From Adhaeribacter_A terreus (GTDB taxonomy: Bacteria > Bacteroidota > Bacteroidia > Cytophagales > Hymenobacteraceae): a stretch of DNA of 64,000 nt. Of the stretch, positions 32,519-41,293 are shown one piece after another. The position numbers and the translations under genes are program-made. The DNA lies in assembly GCF_042657365.1 (NCBI RefSeq), contig NZ_JBHSKT010000007.1, positions 62,001-126,000 on the forward strand, written 5' to 3'. The notes beneath the pieces were generated by a model. That model made no database searches. It had not been told where the DNA came from and saw only the letters and a program-made list of their open reading frames with translations. Every line of letters starts with the position of its first letter. The first letter of the stretch is position 1.

Positions 32519-34049
32519 AAGCCAGTTTATCTGTAACCACCGCATAATGCGGATCTTCCAGGATATTTACGTCTATAACGGCGTCGGCATTTTTGAGCAG
32601 CAACAAGCAATCAGGGCTCAGGTGTTTTAAGTGCAGCTTTTTGCCGGCTTTCAGGTAGCGTTCGGTTAGTTTATTCAGCGCTTCAATACCGCTCATATCG
32701 GCTACGCGGCTTTCTTTAAAATCGATTATCACTTCCTGCGGATCGTTCATGACATCGAACTTTTCGGTGAAATTCACGACAGAACCAAAGAAAAGCGGGC
32801 CGTAAATTTCATAATGTTTCACGCCGTTTGCATCTGTGTATTTCCTGGCGCGAATGCGTTTGGCGCTTTCCCAGGCAAAAACCAGGGCAGCAATTATAAC
32901 GCCGATCAATACTGCCAAAGCTAAATTATGCAGCCAGATGGTAATTACTGCCACGAGTATGCCCACAAAAATATCGTGCTTCGGCATTTTGTTTATGATC
33001 CGGAAACTGATCCACTCGAATGTGCCGATAGCCACCATGACCATTACACCAACCAAAGCTGCCATCGGCACGTTTTCGATAACCGGCGCACCCACCAGAA
33101 TAATTACCAGAATGGTAAGTGCCGCAATTATGCCGGAAAGCCGTGCTCTGGCGCCGGCGCTTAAATTTACCAGTGTTTGTGCGATCATGGCGCAACCACC
33201 CATGCCGAAGAAAAAGCCGTTCAGAATATTGGCACTACCCTGTGCCACACATTCCTGATTGCTGCGGCCGCGCGTACCGGTTATTTCATCTACCAGGTTC
33301 AGCGTAAGCAAACTTTCAGTTAAAGCTACTCCGGCCATTATTAAGGCATAAGGGAAAATAATTTGCAACGTTTCGAATGTAAAAGGTACCTGCGGAATAT
33401 GGAAAGGCGGGAAACCACCGCTCACCGAAGCAATATCTTTAACAGTTTTGGTATCGATGTTCAGGCCCATAACCAACGCAAAAACTACGATTATAGCAAC
33501 CAGCGATGGCGGAACAGCTTTGGTGATCTTCGGAAGAAAAACAATAATGGCAATGGTTAAAGCCACAAGCCCCAGCATGGTGTAAAGCGCCTGACCGGCA
33601 AGCCAGGTTGTTTCGCCGTTTACCACAGATTTAAATTGCTCCAGCTGGCTCATGAAAATGATTACCGCCAAACCATTTACAAACCCGAACATAACCGGTT
33701 GCGGCACCAGTCTGATGAATTTGCCAAGTTTAAAAATGCCCACCAGAATTTGTAAAACACCAGTTAGAGCCACTGCTGCTAACACATATTCCAGGCCGTG
33801 GCTTTGCATTAAAGCAATTAAAACTACCACCGTAGCGCCCGCACCGCCGGAAACCATGCCGGGTCTTCCGCCAAAAGCAGCCGTAATCAAGCCCATTATA
33901 AAAGCGGCATATAAACCAACCAGCGGTGGAAATCCGGCCAGAATGGCAAACGAAAGCGACTCAGGAATCATGGTCATGGCTACGGTAAGGCCGGCCAGGA
34001 TCTCAACTTTATAGTTAATTTGCTTAAAAGCAGGTAAACTGAAATTCAT
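32517..34049 (-). CDS. SulP-family anion transporter with STAS domain
   Basis: 510 residues. An N-terminal MTMIPESLSFAILAGFPPLVGLYAAF (about 24-50) opens a 14-helix UraA-like membrane domain; a STAS domain (about 405-505; VIIDFKESRVADMSGIEAL) follows. Substrate may be sulfate, bicarbonate or another anion; not decidable. The stop codon merges with a palindromic repeat. A -7 box candidate TATTTTTG lies far upstream at 34253-34260. Confidence 0.92.
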   Translation of the reverse strand: MNFSLPAFKQINYKVEILAGLTVAMTMIPESLSFAILAGFPPLVGLYAAFIMGLITAAFGGRPGMVSGGAGATVVVLIALMQSHGLEYVLAAVALTGVLQILVGIFKLGKFIRLVPQPVMFGFVNGLAVIIFMSQLEQFKSVVNGETTWLAGQALYTMLGLVALTIAIIVFLPKITKAVPPSLVAIIVVFALVMGLNIDTKTVKDIASVSGGFPPFHIPQVPFTFETLQIIFPYALIMAGVALTESLLTLNLVDEITGTRGRSNQECVAQGSANILNGFFFGMGGCAMIAQTLVNLSAGARARLSGIIAALTILVIILVGAPVIENVPMAALVGVMVMVAIGTFEWISFRIINKMPKHDIFVGILVAVITIWLHNLALAVLIGVIIAALVFAWESAKRIRARKYTDANGVKHYEIYGPLFFGSVVNFTEKFDVMNDPQEVIIDFKESRVADMSGIEALNKLTERYLKAGKKLHLKHLSPDCLLLLKNADAVIDVNILEDPHYAVVTDKLA

Positions 34050-34400
34050 AAATTTTTGGAAAAGGAAATGCTATGCCTTAGCGCCTAAAAAGTATGGGCG
34101 TTAGATATTATTGTTACTTAAAATATTTGCTGGAATTATAAAAAGCAGACAAACGCAACAGCCGGGAAGCTACGCAGAATAATTGCCTGAAAGCAGGGAA
34201 AATCAGTGTGGGGCAGAAGCCAAAAGACTGGTAAGGTTTTTCATTGCGGGTGCAAAAATACGAAATTTAATGCGCTTTTTAAAACAGAAGTCGATTCCAA
34301 ACTTTTTGCCTTGCTTAAACTTATTAATAAAGAGCGGCTTTCTATTTCTTTTATAACAAGATCATGTTTGCCTTTCCGGAATTTAAAATCGAACTAAACC
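34050..34400. other. Divergent intergenic region, SulP / msrB
   Basis: 350 bp with a 29-bp element (34065-34093) near the SulP start and a - strand TATTTTTG box (34253-34260). No gene seen. Confidence 0.6.
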
Positions 34401-34937
34401 ATGAAACAAGTATTTATTTTTCTCCTCCTTCTGAATTTCAGTTTAACAGCCTGCGGCCAGAAAAGCGACACTAAAAACGCTATGCAAAATGGGCAAAAAA
34501 GTCCGGGCTATGAGGGAATAAAGATCACTAAAAGTCCGAAAACCGGCCGGGATACGGTTGTGAAATCTGAGGCCGAATGGCGAAAACAATTAACGCCGGA
34601 ACAATTTGAAGTAACGCGCCGCAAAGGCACCGAAACACCTTTCCGCAACAAGTACAACAGCAACAAACAAAAAGGAATTTATAAATGCATCTGTTGCGGG
34701 TTAGATCTTTTCAGATCGGAAACCAAATTCGAATCCGGAACCGGCTGGCCCAGCTTTTACGATAAGATCGGCAACAATGTAAAGGTAGCGAAAGACAACC
34801 GCATGGGCATGACCCGTGACGAAGTATTGTGTAACCGCTGCGGCGCGCATTTAGGTCACGTTTTCGACGATGGGCCGAAGCCAACGGGTTTGCGCTATTG
34901 CATGAATTCGGCGGCGCTGGATTTTGTAAAGAAATGA
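34401..34937 (+). CDS. msrB: Peptide-methionine (R)-S-oxide reductase, lipoprotein form
   Basis: 178 residues. Lipobox SLTAC (Cys18) implies membrane anchoring outside the cytoplasm. After a linker, the MsrB domain (about 55-177) has zinc CxxC pairs (CICC, CNRC), TGWPSF, GAHLGHVF and RYCMNSAAL with the catalytic Cys. It repairs methionine-R-sulfoxide in exported proteins. The linker contains a 29-bp element copy (34474-34502), encoding KNAMQNGQKS. Confidence 0.95.
   Translation: MKQVFIFLLLLNFSLTACGQKSDTKNAMQNGQKSPGYEGIKITKSPKTGRDTVVKSEAEWRKQLTPEQFEVTRRKGTETPFRNKYNSNKQKGIYKCICCGLDLFRSETKFESGTGWPSFYDKIGNNVKVAKDNRMGMTRDEVLCNRCGAHLGHVFDDGPKPTGLRYCMNSAALDFVKK
34474..34502 (+). repeat. 29-bp element inside the msrB linker
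   Basis: AAAACGCTATGCAAA, seven bases ATGGGCA, AAAAAGT: core, central GG and end are intact. Confidence 0.78.
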
Positions 34938-35078
34938 AAAACCAAATCTGGCTTGCAGCACCTTTTAGTAGAAATATAAGGATTTTAATAAACCGTTTGT
35001 GCTGCAGTAATTTCAGGAGCGCACCCGCCCGAACTTCCAACAATAAAGCTTGCCGGAGCGTAAAGCCTGAGAAAATAG

Positions 35079-35456
35079 ATGCAGATGGAAACCGCAGGTA
35101 AATTGTTTGAAAAATTATTGAAGTTGCCGGCCATTGGCGCTTTGGCTTTTTGTTTTATGCTGGCTTGCTCCACAGTAAAAGAGCAGGGCGAACCCGATGT
35201 AACGGTTACGCCAGCCGTAATTTCAAACGATGCCCAACGCCAGGCTATTTACGAACAAGGCACTGAAAGAACCATCCGGCAAAATGCCAACCCGATTCCT
35301 ACCGGCGATCAGTTACGCCTGAGTGAAAAAGCCAGCGAAACCAACCGGAAACAGAACATTGAAGAAGGCAGTAACCCGAATGCGCCGGCTAATGTACCAA
35401 CCGAAGAGCGCCCCCGCCAGATGCGCAACGTTGGGAACGATACCATTGTAAGATAA
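35079..35456 (+). CDS. Small lipoprotein, unknown
   Basis: 125 residues. The hydrophobic segment PAIGALAFCFMLAC gives a lipobox; the rest is polar and disordered-looking (Pro, Asn, Glu rich). Start may be MQM or the METAG two codons later. Lies 140 bp after msrB on the same strand; function unknown. Confidence 0.65.
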   Translation: MQMETAGKLFEKLLKLPAIGALAFCFMLACSTVKEQGEPDVTVTPAVISNDAQRQAIYEQGTERTIRQNANPIPTGDQLRLSEKASETNRKQNIEEGSNPNAPANVPTEERPRQMRNVGNDTIVR

Positions 35457-35481
35457 TTCCGGAAACGATATACTTTAAACA

Positions 35482-35519
35482 CAAAAAACCGGCTCTTTTA
35501 GTAAGATGCCGGTTTTTTT
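35482..35519. terminator. Bidirectional terminator
   Basis: AAAAAACCGGC pairs with GCCGGTTTTTTT between convergent genes; its left arm doubles as the 3' end of a 29-bp element (35462-35490). Confidence 0.8.
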
Positions 35520-35543
35520 GTGTTTGTTTATCAGATCTGGTAC

Positions 35544-36065
35544 TTATTCTACCCCGGTAGTTTCGTTGCTTGCAGCAGAAGGAACATTTTCGGAGGAGGC
35601 AGCCGGACGGCGACCTCGTCCGCGACCAGTGCTGGTGGTAGTGGTTTTGGTAGTACGAGTAGTGCTGGTGCGGCCGCGGGTAGCGGTGGTTGCACCAGCC
35701 GGTTTACGGCCCCGGGTTGTTGTGGTGGTTTTGGTAGTAGTTTTAGCAGCCGTTGCAGTGCCGGTTTTTCTGCCACGTTTTGGTTTTGCTCCGCCGGTCA
35801 GTTCTTCAAATTGTTCTGCGATCGGTTCCAGCATTTCTTCGCTCACATATTCGGAGCTATCCTTAAATTTGCGTTTAGCGTCTTTTATCAGGCTTTTCAG
35901 CGTTTTCTTGCTATCTTTTTTCAGTTCTTTAATAGCTTTTTTCAGCTTTTTATCCATATCGCGTTCCAGCTGTTTGGTAGCTGCAGCCAGCGATTTTTTG
36001 CCGGTTTTTTTCTTTCCCGGTTTTTTCTCAGAGCTTTTAGTGCCTTTCTTATTTTCTTTTTTCAT
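35544..36065 (-). CDS. Basic AT-hook-like, histone H1-like protein
   Basis: 173 residues. N-terminal Lys-rich region and a Lys/Leu heptad helix (about 25-70; LERDMDKKLKKAIKELKK), an acidic turn (SEYVSEEMLEPIAEQFEEL), then a low-complexity Thr/Ala/Arg tail with three AT-hook-like cores: KRGRK, TRGRKP and RGRGRRP (about 98-160). DNA minor-groove binding and nucleoid compaction is the obvious guess. Similar C-terminal repeats occur in bacterial H1-like proteins (Hc1/AlgR3-like). The tail is repeat-prone DNA (ACCACTACC-like), so length variation is expected. Confidence 0.8.
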   Translation of the reverse strand: MKKENKKGTKSSEKKPGKKKTGKKSLAAATKQLERDMDKKLKKAIKELKKDSKKTLKSLIKDAKRKFKDSSEYVSEEMLEPIAEQFEELTGGAKPKRGRKTGTATAAKTTTKTTTTTRGRKPAGATTATRGRTSTTRTTKTTTTSTGRGRGRRPAASSENVPSAASNETTGVE

Positions 36066-36531
36066 AGTAAGCGGTTATTAATAAATAGTAGATCGTTGCT
36101 GGCTTTGCCAGAAAATTCAGGTTCAGAATAAATTATTAACTTAAAGAGCCGTTAAATTTTAGATATTCAGATATTTAGATGCAGTAATATACGGGATTTG
36201 AATTGAAAAGGTAAATTAATTTAAGATCAATTACTGAAAATAGTTGCCGGTTTTGCTAAACTGTTACCAGAAAGAACTTTTCGTAAAGCAGTGTTACTGA
36301 AAACGCTATGGTCTCGGCTATAAAAAGTAAAGCATTTCAGCCCTTTATTCAGCCTGCTTTTTGTGTATCTTTGCACGTTTTTCAGAAACCGGAAAGCAGT
36401 TTTTTGCCCGAAAATCCTACCGTTTTTAAAGATTTTTAAGTTGGCAGCTTTCAATTTCTGAAACTCGATTTGTAAGAAAACTGAAATTGAATTTCAGATC
36501 TTCAAATTTTCAAATCTCCAAATTGAAAGAA
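36066..36531. other. Intergenic region upstream of metG
   Basis: 466 bp. Contains two 29-bp elements in opposite orientation (36300-36328 on +, 36398-36425 on -), a + strand -7 box TATCTTTG (36366-36373) between them, and TTCAAATTTTCAAATCTCC-like AT repeats just before the start. No gene seen. Confidence 0.65.
36366..36373 (+). promoter_or_regulatory. -7 box, possible metG promoter
   Basis: TATCTTTG fits TAnnTTTG; the leader would be about 155 nt. Confidence 0.4.
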
Positions 36532-38565
36532 ATGCAACCGAAAAGATATACCGTTACCGCCGCCCTGCCATACGCCAACGGACCCGTACACATTGGCCAC
36601 GTAGCCGGCGTTTACCTTCCCGCCGATATTTACGTGCGTTATTTGCGCTCCAACAACCGCGACGTGAAATTCATTTGCGGCTCCGACGAACACGGCGTTC
36701 CAATTACGATCCGGGCCCAGAAAGAAGGCGTAACGCCGCAGCAGGTGGTAGATAAATACCACAAATTGATGGGCGATGCGTTCCGCGATTTCAACATTTC
36801 CTTTGATATTTATTCGCGCACTTCCAACCAAACGCACCACGAAACCGCTTCCGGATTTTTCAAAAAACTGTACGAAGAAGGCAAGTTTGTTGAGCAGGTT
36901 TCGCAGCAATATTTCGACGAGAAAAATCAGCAATTCTTAGCCGACCGTTACATTGTAGGAACCTGTCCGAAATGCGGCAACGAAAATGCGTACGGCGACC
37001 AGTGCGAAAGTTGCGGAAGTTCGTTGAATGCCACGGACCTGATCAATCCGAAAAGCATGCTGAGCGGCGAAAAACCGGTGATGAAGGAAACCAAACACTG
37101 GTATTTGCCTTTAGATCAATACGAAGGCTGGCTGCGCGAATGGATCGTGGAAGGCCACAAAGACGATTGGAAAACCAACGTGTACGGCCAATGCAAAAGC
37201 TGGATCGATGGTGGTTTGCATCCACGTGCGGTAACGCGAGATCTGGATTGGGGCGTACCGGTTCCGGTAGAAGGCGCCGAAGGCAAAGTGCTGTACGTGT
37301 GGTTCGATGCGCCGATCGGTTACATTTCGGCTACTAAAGATCTAACCGATGATTGGGAAAAATACTGGAAAGATCCGGAAACGAAGCTGCTGCATTTCAT
37401 TGGCAAAGACAACATCGTTTTCCATTGCATTATTTTCCCGGCGATGCTTAAAGCGCACGGCGATTTTATTCTGCCAGATAACGTACCAGCCAACGAATTC
37501 CTGAACCTAGAAGGCGATAAAATTTCTACCTCCAGAAACTGGGCCGTTTGGCTGCACGAATACCTGGAAGAATTCAAAGGCAAAGGCGACGTTTTGCGTT
37601 ACGTTTTGTGCGCCAACGCCCCGGAAACCAAAGACAATGATTTCACCTGGAAAGATTACCAGGCGCGCAACAACAACGAGCTTTTAGCCATTTTAGGCAA
37701 CTTTGTAAACCGGGCTTTGGTGCTTACGCATAAATATTTCGAAGGCAAAGTTCCGGCTAAAAACGAACTGACCGAAATGGATAAGCTGGTACTGGATGAA
37801 ATGTCGAAATTCCCGGCGTTGATTGCCGCTTCCATAGAACAATACCGTTTTAAAGAAGCCTTACAGGAAGTAATGAACCTGGCGCGCTTAGGGAACAAAT
37901 ATTTAGCTGAAACCGAGCCCTGGAAACTAATTAAAACCGACGAAGCCCGCGTTCAAACCATCCTGAATATTGCCCTGCAGATCTGCGGTTCGTTAACCAT
38001 TGTAATGGAGCCATTCCTGCCAACTTCGGCCAAAGCTTTAGCCGATATGCTGAACATTCATTTAGGCAAATGGGAAGAAGCTGGCACGGCGGAATACATT
38101 TTACCAAACCACCCGATTGGCGAAGCAAAGCTGCTTTTTGAAAAAGTGGAAGATGCCACGGTAGAGAAACAGGTCCAAAAACTGCTCGATACCAAAACTG
38201 CAAACCAACTGGAAAACGCGAAAGCAGCGCCGGCCAAAGAAAACATCAGCTTCGACGATTTTCAGAAAATGGATATCCGGATCGGAACCATTCTGGAAGC
38301 CGAAAAAGTAGCCAAAACCAAAAAACTGCTGAAGCTGAAAGTAGATACCGGCATTGATCAGCGCACCATTGTAAGCGGCATTGCGGAGCATTTCGTGCCG
38401 GAAGCCATTGTTGGACAGCAGGTAGCCGTTCTGGTAAATCTAGCGCCGCGCGAAATAAAAGGAATTGAAAGCCAGGGGATGATCTTGATGGCGGAAAATG
38501 CGGATGGTAGTTTAAAGTTTATGCAGCCTTCGGCGGTGGTTAATAATGGAAGCGGGGTGAGTTAA
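36532..38565 (+). CDS. metG: Methionyl-tRNA synthetase
   Basis: The start is ATG 36532 (MQPKRYTVTAALPYANGPVHIGH); the longer open frame includes AT repeats. 677 residues. HIGH at 20-23, zinc-binding CPKCGNENAYGDQCESCGS knuckle, KISTSRNW as the KMSKS-equivalent loop, anticodon domain, and a C-terminal EMAP-II-like tRNA-binding domain (about 570-677; DIRIGTILEAEKV). It charges tRNA-Met. Followed by a strong hairpin terminator. Confidence 0.96.
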   Translation: MQPKRYTVTAALPYANGPVHIGHVAGVYLPADIYVRYLRSNNRDVKFICGSDEHGVPITIRAQKEGVTPQQVVDKYHKLMGDAFRDFNISFDIYSRTSNQTHHETASGFFKKLYEEGKFVEQVSQQYFDEKNQQFLADRYIVGTCPKCGNENAYGDQCESCGSSLNATDLINPKSMLSGEKPVMKETKHWYLPLDQYEGWLREWIVEGHKDDWKTNVYGQCKSWIDGGLHPRAVTRDLDWGVPVPVEGAEGKVLYVWFDAPIGYISATKDLTDDWEKYWKDPETKLLHFIGKDNIVFHCIIFPAMLKAHGDFILPDNVPANEFLNLEGDKISTSRNWAVWLHEYLEEFKGKGDVLRYVLCANAPETKDNDFTWKDYQARNNNELLAILGNFVNRALVLTHKYFEGKVPAKNELTEMDKLVLDEMSKFPALIAASIEQYRFKEALQEVMNLARLGNKYLAETEPWKLIKTDEARVQTILNIALQICGSLTIVMEPFLPTSAKALADMLNIHLGKWEEAGTAEYILPNHPIGEAKLLFEKVEDATVEKQVQKLLDTKTANQLENAKAAPAKENISFDDFQKMDIRIGTILEAEKVAKTKKLLKLKVDTGIDQRTIVSGIAEHFVPEAIVGQQVAVLVNLAPREIKGIESQGMILMAENADGSLKFMQPSAVVNNGSGVS

Positions 38566-38593
38566 CTGTTGGCCTAAGTTTTATTCATTGATC

Positions 38594-38634
38594 AAAAAAA
38601 GTAGCGCAGGGTTTAAACCCTGCGCTACTTTTTT
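38594..38634. terminator. Intrinsic terminator of metG
   Basis: AAAAAAAGTAGCGCAGGG and its full complement, 18-bp stem, T run on both sides. Confidence 0.88.
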
Positions 38635-38655
38635 ATTTTGTTTTGCACAGCTGAC

Positions 38656-38831
38656 AATAACCACTCCCGAACCCCTCCTTGAAAAGGAGGGGAGTTGCCG
38701 CACTGCTGAATTTTAACTTCAGAAATTTGTAGCAAACGGCAGAAAACGTTATGCTAATAGGCTCAAAAAGTCAGAAAATAGCAGGAACCAAAAGCTCCCC
38801 TCCTTTTCAAGGAGGGGTTCGGGGTGGTTAT
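38656..38831. repeat. Long inverted repeat made of two CCCCTCC palindromes
   Basis: Left arm ATAACCACTCCCGAACCCC... (38656-38696) and right arm (38791-38831) are complementary over about 40 bp; each arm also folds on itself at CCCCTCCTT/AAGGAGGGG. The loop carries a 29-bp element. Confidence 0.8.
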
Positions 38832-38885
38832 TTCACTGCCGCTGGAAATAAAGAAAATGCCGCCTTAATGATTTAAAAAATCAGT

Positions 38886-38914
38886 ACTTTTTTCAGCCCA
38901 AAACCTACCGTTTT
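38886..38914 (-). repeat. 29-bp element supplying the stop of the ABC ATPase gene
   Basis: AAAAACGGTAG gives Glu-Lys-Arg-stop, exactly as at dsbD; the rest is 3' untranslated. Confidence 0.78.
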
Positions 38915-39612
38915 TCCGGCCGCACTTTATTCTCGTGGCTACCGATTATCATGCCGTCATTCATTTCTACAATACGATCGGAATTAGCGGCAAAATCTTC
39001 GTCGTGGGTTACGGTGATAATGGTTTGGCCGAGTTCGGAAGTTATTTGCCGGAACATATCGAAAACTACCTGGGAATTGTAGCTGTCGAGGTTGCCGGTT
39101 GGTTCGTCGCCCATAATGATGGCGGGATCGTTGATCAAGGCTCTGGCAATGGCTACGCGCTGCTGCTGTCCGCCGGAAAGTTTGCTGGCCGGTTTGGTTG
39201 CGTGTTCTTCTACACCGAGCAATTTCAGTTTTTCCATGGCGCGCGCTTCTATTTCTTTCTCCGGATATTTACCCAGTTTCAGCGCGGGGATCATCACGTT
39301 TTGCAGCACTGTAAACTCCGGTAAAAGGAAATGAAACTGAAAAACAAAACCAATGTGTTCGTTGCGGAAGCGCGCCAGTTCGTTCTGAGTTTTTCCGGTC
39401 AAATGCATACCATTTATTTCCAGCGTGCCTTCGTAATCAGTATCCATGGTGGAAATGACGTAAAGCAAGGTAGATTTCCCGCAACCAGATTTTCCGACCA
39501 GCGACAAAAACTCGCCCTGCCGCACTTCCAGGTTAATGTCTTTCAGTACCTGAAATTTCTGCGGCTCATAAAAGTATTTGTTTACATGGTCAGTTTTCAG
39601 TACTGTTTTCAT
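38905..39612 (-). CDS. ABC transporter ATP-binding protein, MacB/LolD type
   Basis: 235 residues. Walker A GKSGCGKST (40-48), Q-loop FVFQFHFLLPEF, signature LSGGQQQR (about 143-150), Walker B AIIMGDEPTGNLD, and H-loop VTHDE. Partner of the FtsX-like permease upstream; together they form a mechanotransmission exporter or lipoprotein-release type complex. Both ends touch a 29-bp element: the ATG lies in its CGCTATG core (39592-39620) and the stop in another (38886-38914). Confidence 0.93.
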   Translation of the reverse strand: MKTVLKTDHVNKYFYEPQKFQVLKDINLEVRQGEFLSLVGKSGCGKSTLLYVISTMDTDYEGTLEINGMHLTGKTQNELARFRNEHIGFVFQFHFLLPEFTVLQNVMIPALKLGKYPEKEIEARAMEKLKLLGVEEHATKPASKLSGGQQQRVAIARALINDPAIIMGDEPTGNLDSYNSQVVFDMFRQITSELGQTIITVTHDEDFAANSDRIVEMNDGMIIGSHENKVRPEKR

Positions 39613-39620
39613 AGCGTTTA
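39592..39620 (-). repeat. 29-bp element containing the ABC ATPase start codon
   Basis: TAAACGCTATGAAAA, seven bases CAGTACT, GAAAACT: the ATG of the core is the start codon, and the rest codes Lys-Thr-Val-Leu-Lys-Thr. Confidence 0.75.
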
Positions 39621-39648
39621 ATATTGTCTGTCGCCATCACATTTTGCG

Positions 39649-39773
39649 GTCATCCCGAGCGAAGCCGAGGGAACTAACGCATACCGAACTTTCTGAAAGA
39701 GATTTATTACTTCGCTCAAATTCAATAGTAGTACCCATAAGTTTCCTCGGCGTTGCTCGGAATGACGCAATAA
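39649..39773. repeat. CATCCCGAGCGAAGCCGAGGG repeat half, copy 1
   Basis: A 125-bp module starts TCATCCCGAGCGAAGCC and ends CCTCGGCGTTGCTCGGAATGAC, its own inverse. A second copy lies at 41120-41244 and a fragment at 53865-53890. Confidence 0.8.
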
Positions 39774-39804
39774 ATTAATTTCTCATTCAGTCAATCATAC
39801 AAAA

Positions 39805-41058
39805 TCATTGTCCCCGAATAATCTCAATCGGATCAATTTTGCCGGCGCCGCGACTTGGTAAATAACCGGCAATGGAAGTCGTTCCCAAACCGAAGATCAG
39901 GCCGATGATGTAGAATTTTGGGTTAAAGTTTACCGGTAAATGGTTGATGCTGATAAAATCGCCGCCGTTGAACGGAGCCAGCGAAATAAGGTAGGAGAGT
40001 CCCAAGCCAATAATTAACCCGAAAATGCTGCCGAAAAAACCAATAACCAGCGACTGGATCATGAAAATATTCCGGACATCGCGCGCGCCGAAACCGGTAG
40101 CTTTCAGAATGGCGATGTCTTTCATTTTGTTGTGGATCGTCATGTTCAGGATATTGTAAATGCCGAAGCCTGCCACAACTAAAAGTGTGATGGAAACCGA
40201 ATAGGTGAGAATGTTGCGGATGATCGAACCGGTTAAAAAGGTCGCATTGGCAGTTTCCCAGTCTTCGGCTTTGTAGCCAAAAAGCTTCTGCAATTCTACG
40301 GCTTTGGGTTTTGCCAGATCGATGTCACGGAGCTTTACGTTGATATCGGTAATGTAGCTCTGGTCTTTCTGCAGGATCTTTTGCACCGTGGAAATATTGG
40401 CGTAGGCTTTCGTGTTGTCGATGGTGCCCAGGCCGAACTGGAAAGTGCCCACAATTTTCAGGGTCATGGTATAGCCTTCGGGCGTGGTAATAATGATGCG
40501 ATCGCCGACCTGCATGTTCATTTTTCGGGCCAGGCCGCTTCCCACCAGGATGCCATCGGAAGAAGTGAGCAAATCTTCGAGCCGGCCGGTTTTTATTTTG
40601 GCGCGCAGGTTAAAAAGTTTGTCTTCCTCCATAATATCTACGCCGGCAATATTTCCTGGCAATTGCACCGGACCATAATTGTAAAATACCTGCGAAGTAA
40701 GCAACGGCGCAGCGCCTAAAACTATTGGATCGCGGCGCAACAAATCGGCCATCTGGAAAGCATTTCTTAGCTTGGGCGTTTCCTTTTTCGGCTTCGGATG
40801 ATGGACAACTTTCAGACTTTTATTATTCGGTAAAGCTTCTTCCAGAATACTGGGCCGCGGCTCGGTTACATCGTTGTAAATCCGGATGTCGGGCGTGGAG
40901 GTCATCGTCAGCTCTTCTGTGAAATTGTTCAGACCGGTCATTAAACTAACCATCGCAATGAACATCGCAATGCCAAACGTTACGCCCAGCATTGCCACAA
41001 TGGTTTGCTTCGGTTTGGCGTAAAGGTGCGTTTTGGCTATTTGAAATGCGAGGTTCAT
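39805..41058 (-). CDS. ABC transporter permease, MacB/FtsX type
   Basis: 417 residues. One N-terminal membrane helix (FGIAMFIAMVSLMTGL), a large periplasmic MacB-PCD domain (about 45-270), then three C-terminal helices with the FtsX motif (LLVVAGFGIYNILNMTIHNKMKDIAILKATGFGARD). Works with the ATPase downstream. Same-strand order tolC-like, adaptor, permease, ATPase is a complete MacAB-TolC-type export set. The gene is flanked on both sides by the same 125-bp repeat module. Confidence 0.92.
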   Translation of the reverse strand: MNLAFQIAKTHLYAKPKQTIVAMLGVTFGIAMFIAMVSLMTGLNNFTEELTMTSTPDIRIYNDVTEPRPSILEEALPNNKSLKVVHHPKPKKETPKLRNAFQMADLLRRDPIVLGAAPLLTSQVFYNYGPVQLPGNIAGVDIMEEDKLFNLRAKIKTGRLEDLLTSSDGILVGSGLARKMNMQVGDRIIITTPEGYTMTLKIVGTFQFGLGTIDNTKAYANISTVQKILQKDQSYITDINVKLRDIDLAKPKAVELQKLFGYKAEDWETANATFLTGSIIRNILTYSVSITLLVVAGFGIYNILNMTIHNKMKDIAILKATGFGARDVRNIFMIQSLVIGFFGSIFGLIIGLGLSYLISLAPFNGGDFISINHLPVNFNPKFYIIGLIFGLGTTSIAGYLPSRGAGKIDPIEIIRGQ

Positions 41059-41119
41059 TATTTTGGTTTTTCTGAGTTTTTTAGTTGAATTCGATACCGT
41101 TTTTACGTCAATTTATCAG

Positions 41120-41244
41120 GTCATCCCGAACGAAGTTGAGGGAACTAGCGCATACCGAACCTTTAAGGAATTCAATCGCTCATCGCTCTGAATTTCATAG
41201 AAGTCCCCATAAGTTTCCTCGGCGTTGCTCGGAATGACGCAATA
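41120..41244. repeat. CATCCCGAGCGAAG repeat, copy 2
   Basis: About 80% identical, same orientation as the copy at 39649, with the shared inner AACGCATACCGAAC-like segment. Lies between adaptor and permease genes. Confidence 0.8.
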
Positions 41245-41264
41245 AGTTGTTAAAGTTTTAAAGC

Positions 41265-41293
41265 ACTTTTTTACCCCAAAACCCTACCGTTTT
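41265..41293 (-). repeat. 29-bp element directly after the adaptor stop
   Basis: AAAACGGTAGGGTTT, seven bases, AAAAAGT, starting at the base after TAG. Confidence 0.85.

Larger units (their letters stand above)
38566..38904. other. Convergent intergenic region with nested repeats
   Basis: Holds the metG terminator, a 40-bp inverted pair of CCCCTCC palindromes (38656-38696 and 38791-38831) with a 29-bp element (38743-38771) in the loop, and a second element that runs into the lolD-like gene. Confidence 0.75.

Noticed and set aside
35549..36081. Long alternative frames opposite the AT-hook-like gene
   Set aside because: Low-complexity DNA leaves several frames open; only the - strand frame at 35544-36065 has sensible composition, helix and start.
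37830..37858. 29-bp element match in metG (AATACCGTTTTAAAG)
   Set aside because: Only the core half fits; the second A run is missing and the peptide (EQYRFKEAL) is a normal MetRS segment.
39649..41244. Composite transposon around the ABC permease (direct repeats)
   Set aside because: No transposase, no terminal inverted repeats of transposon type, and the permease belongs to the flanking operon.
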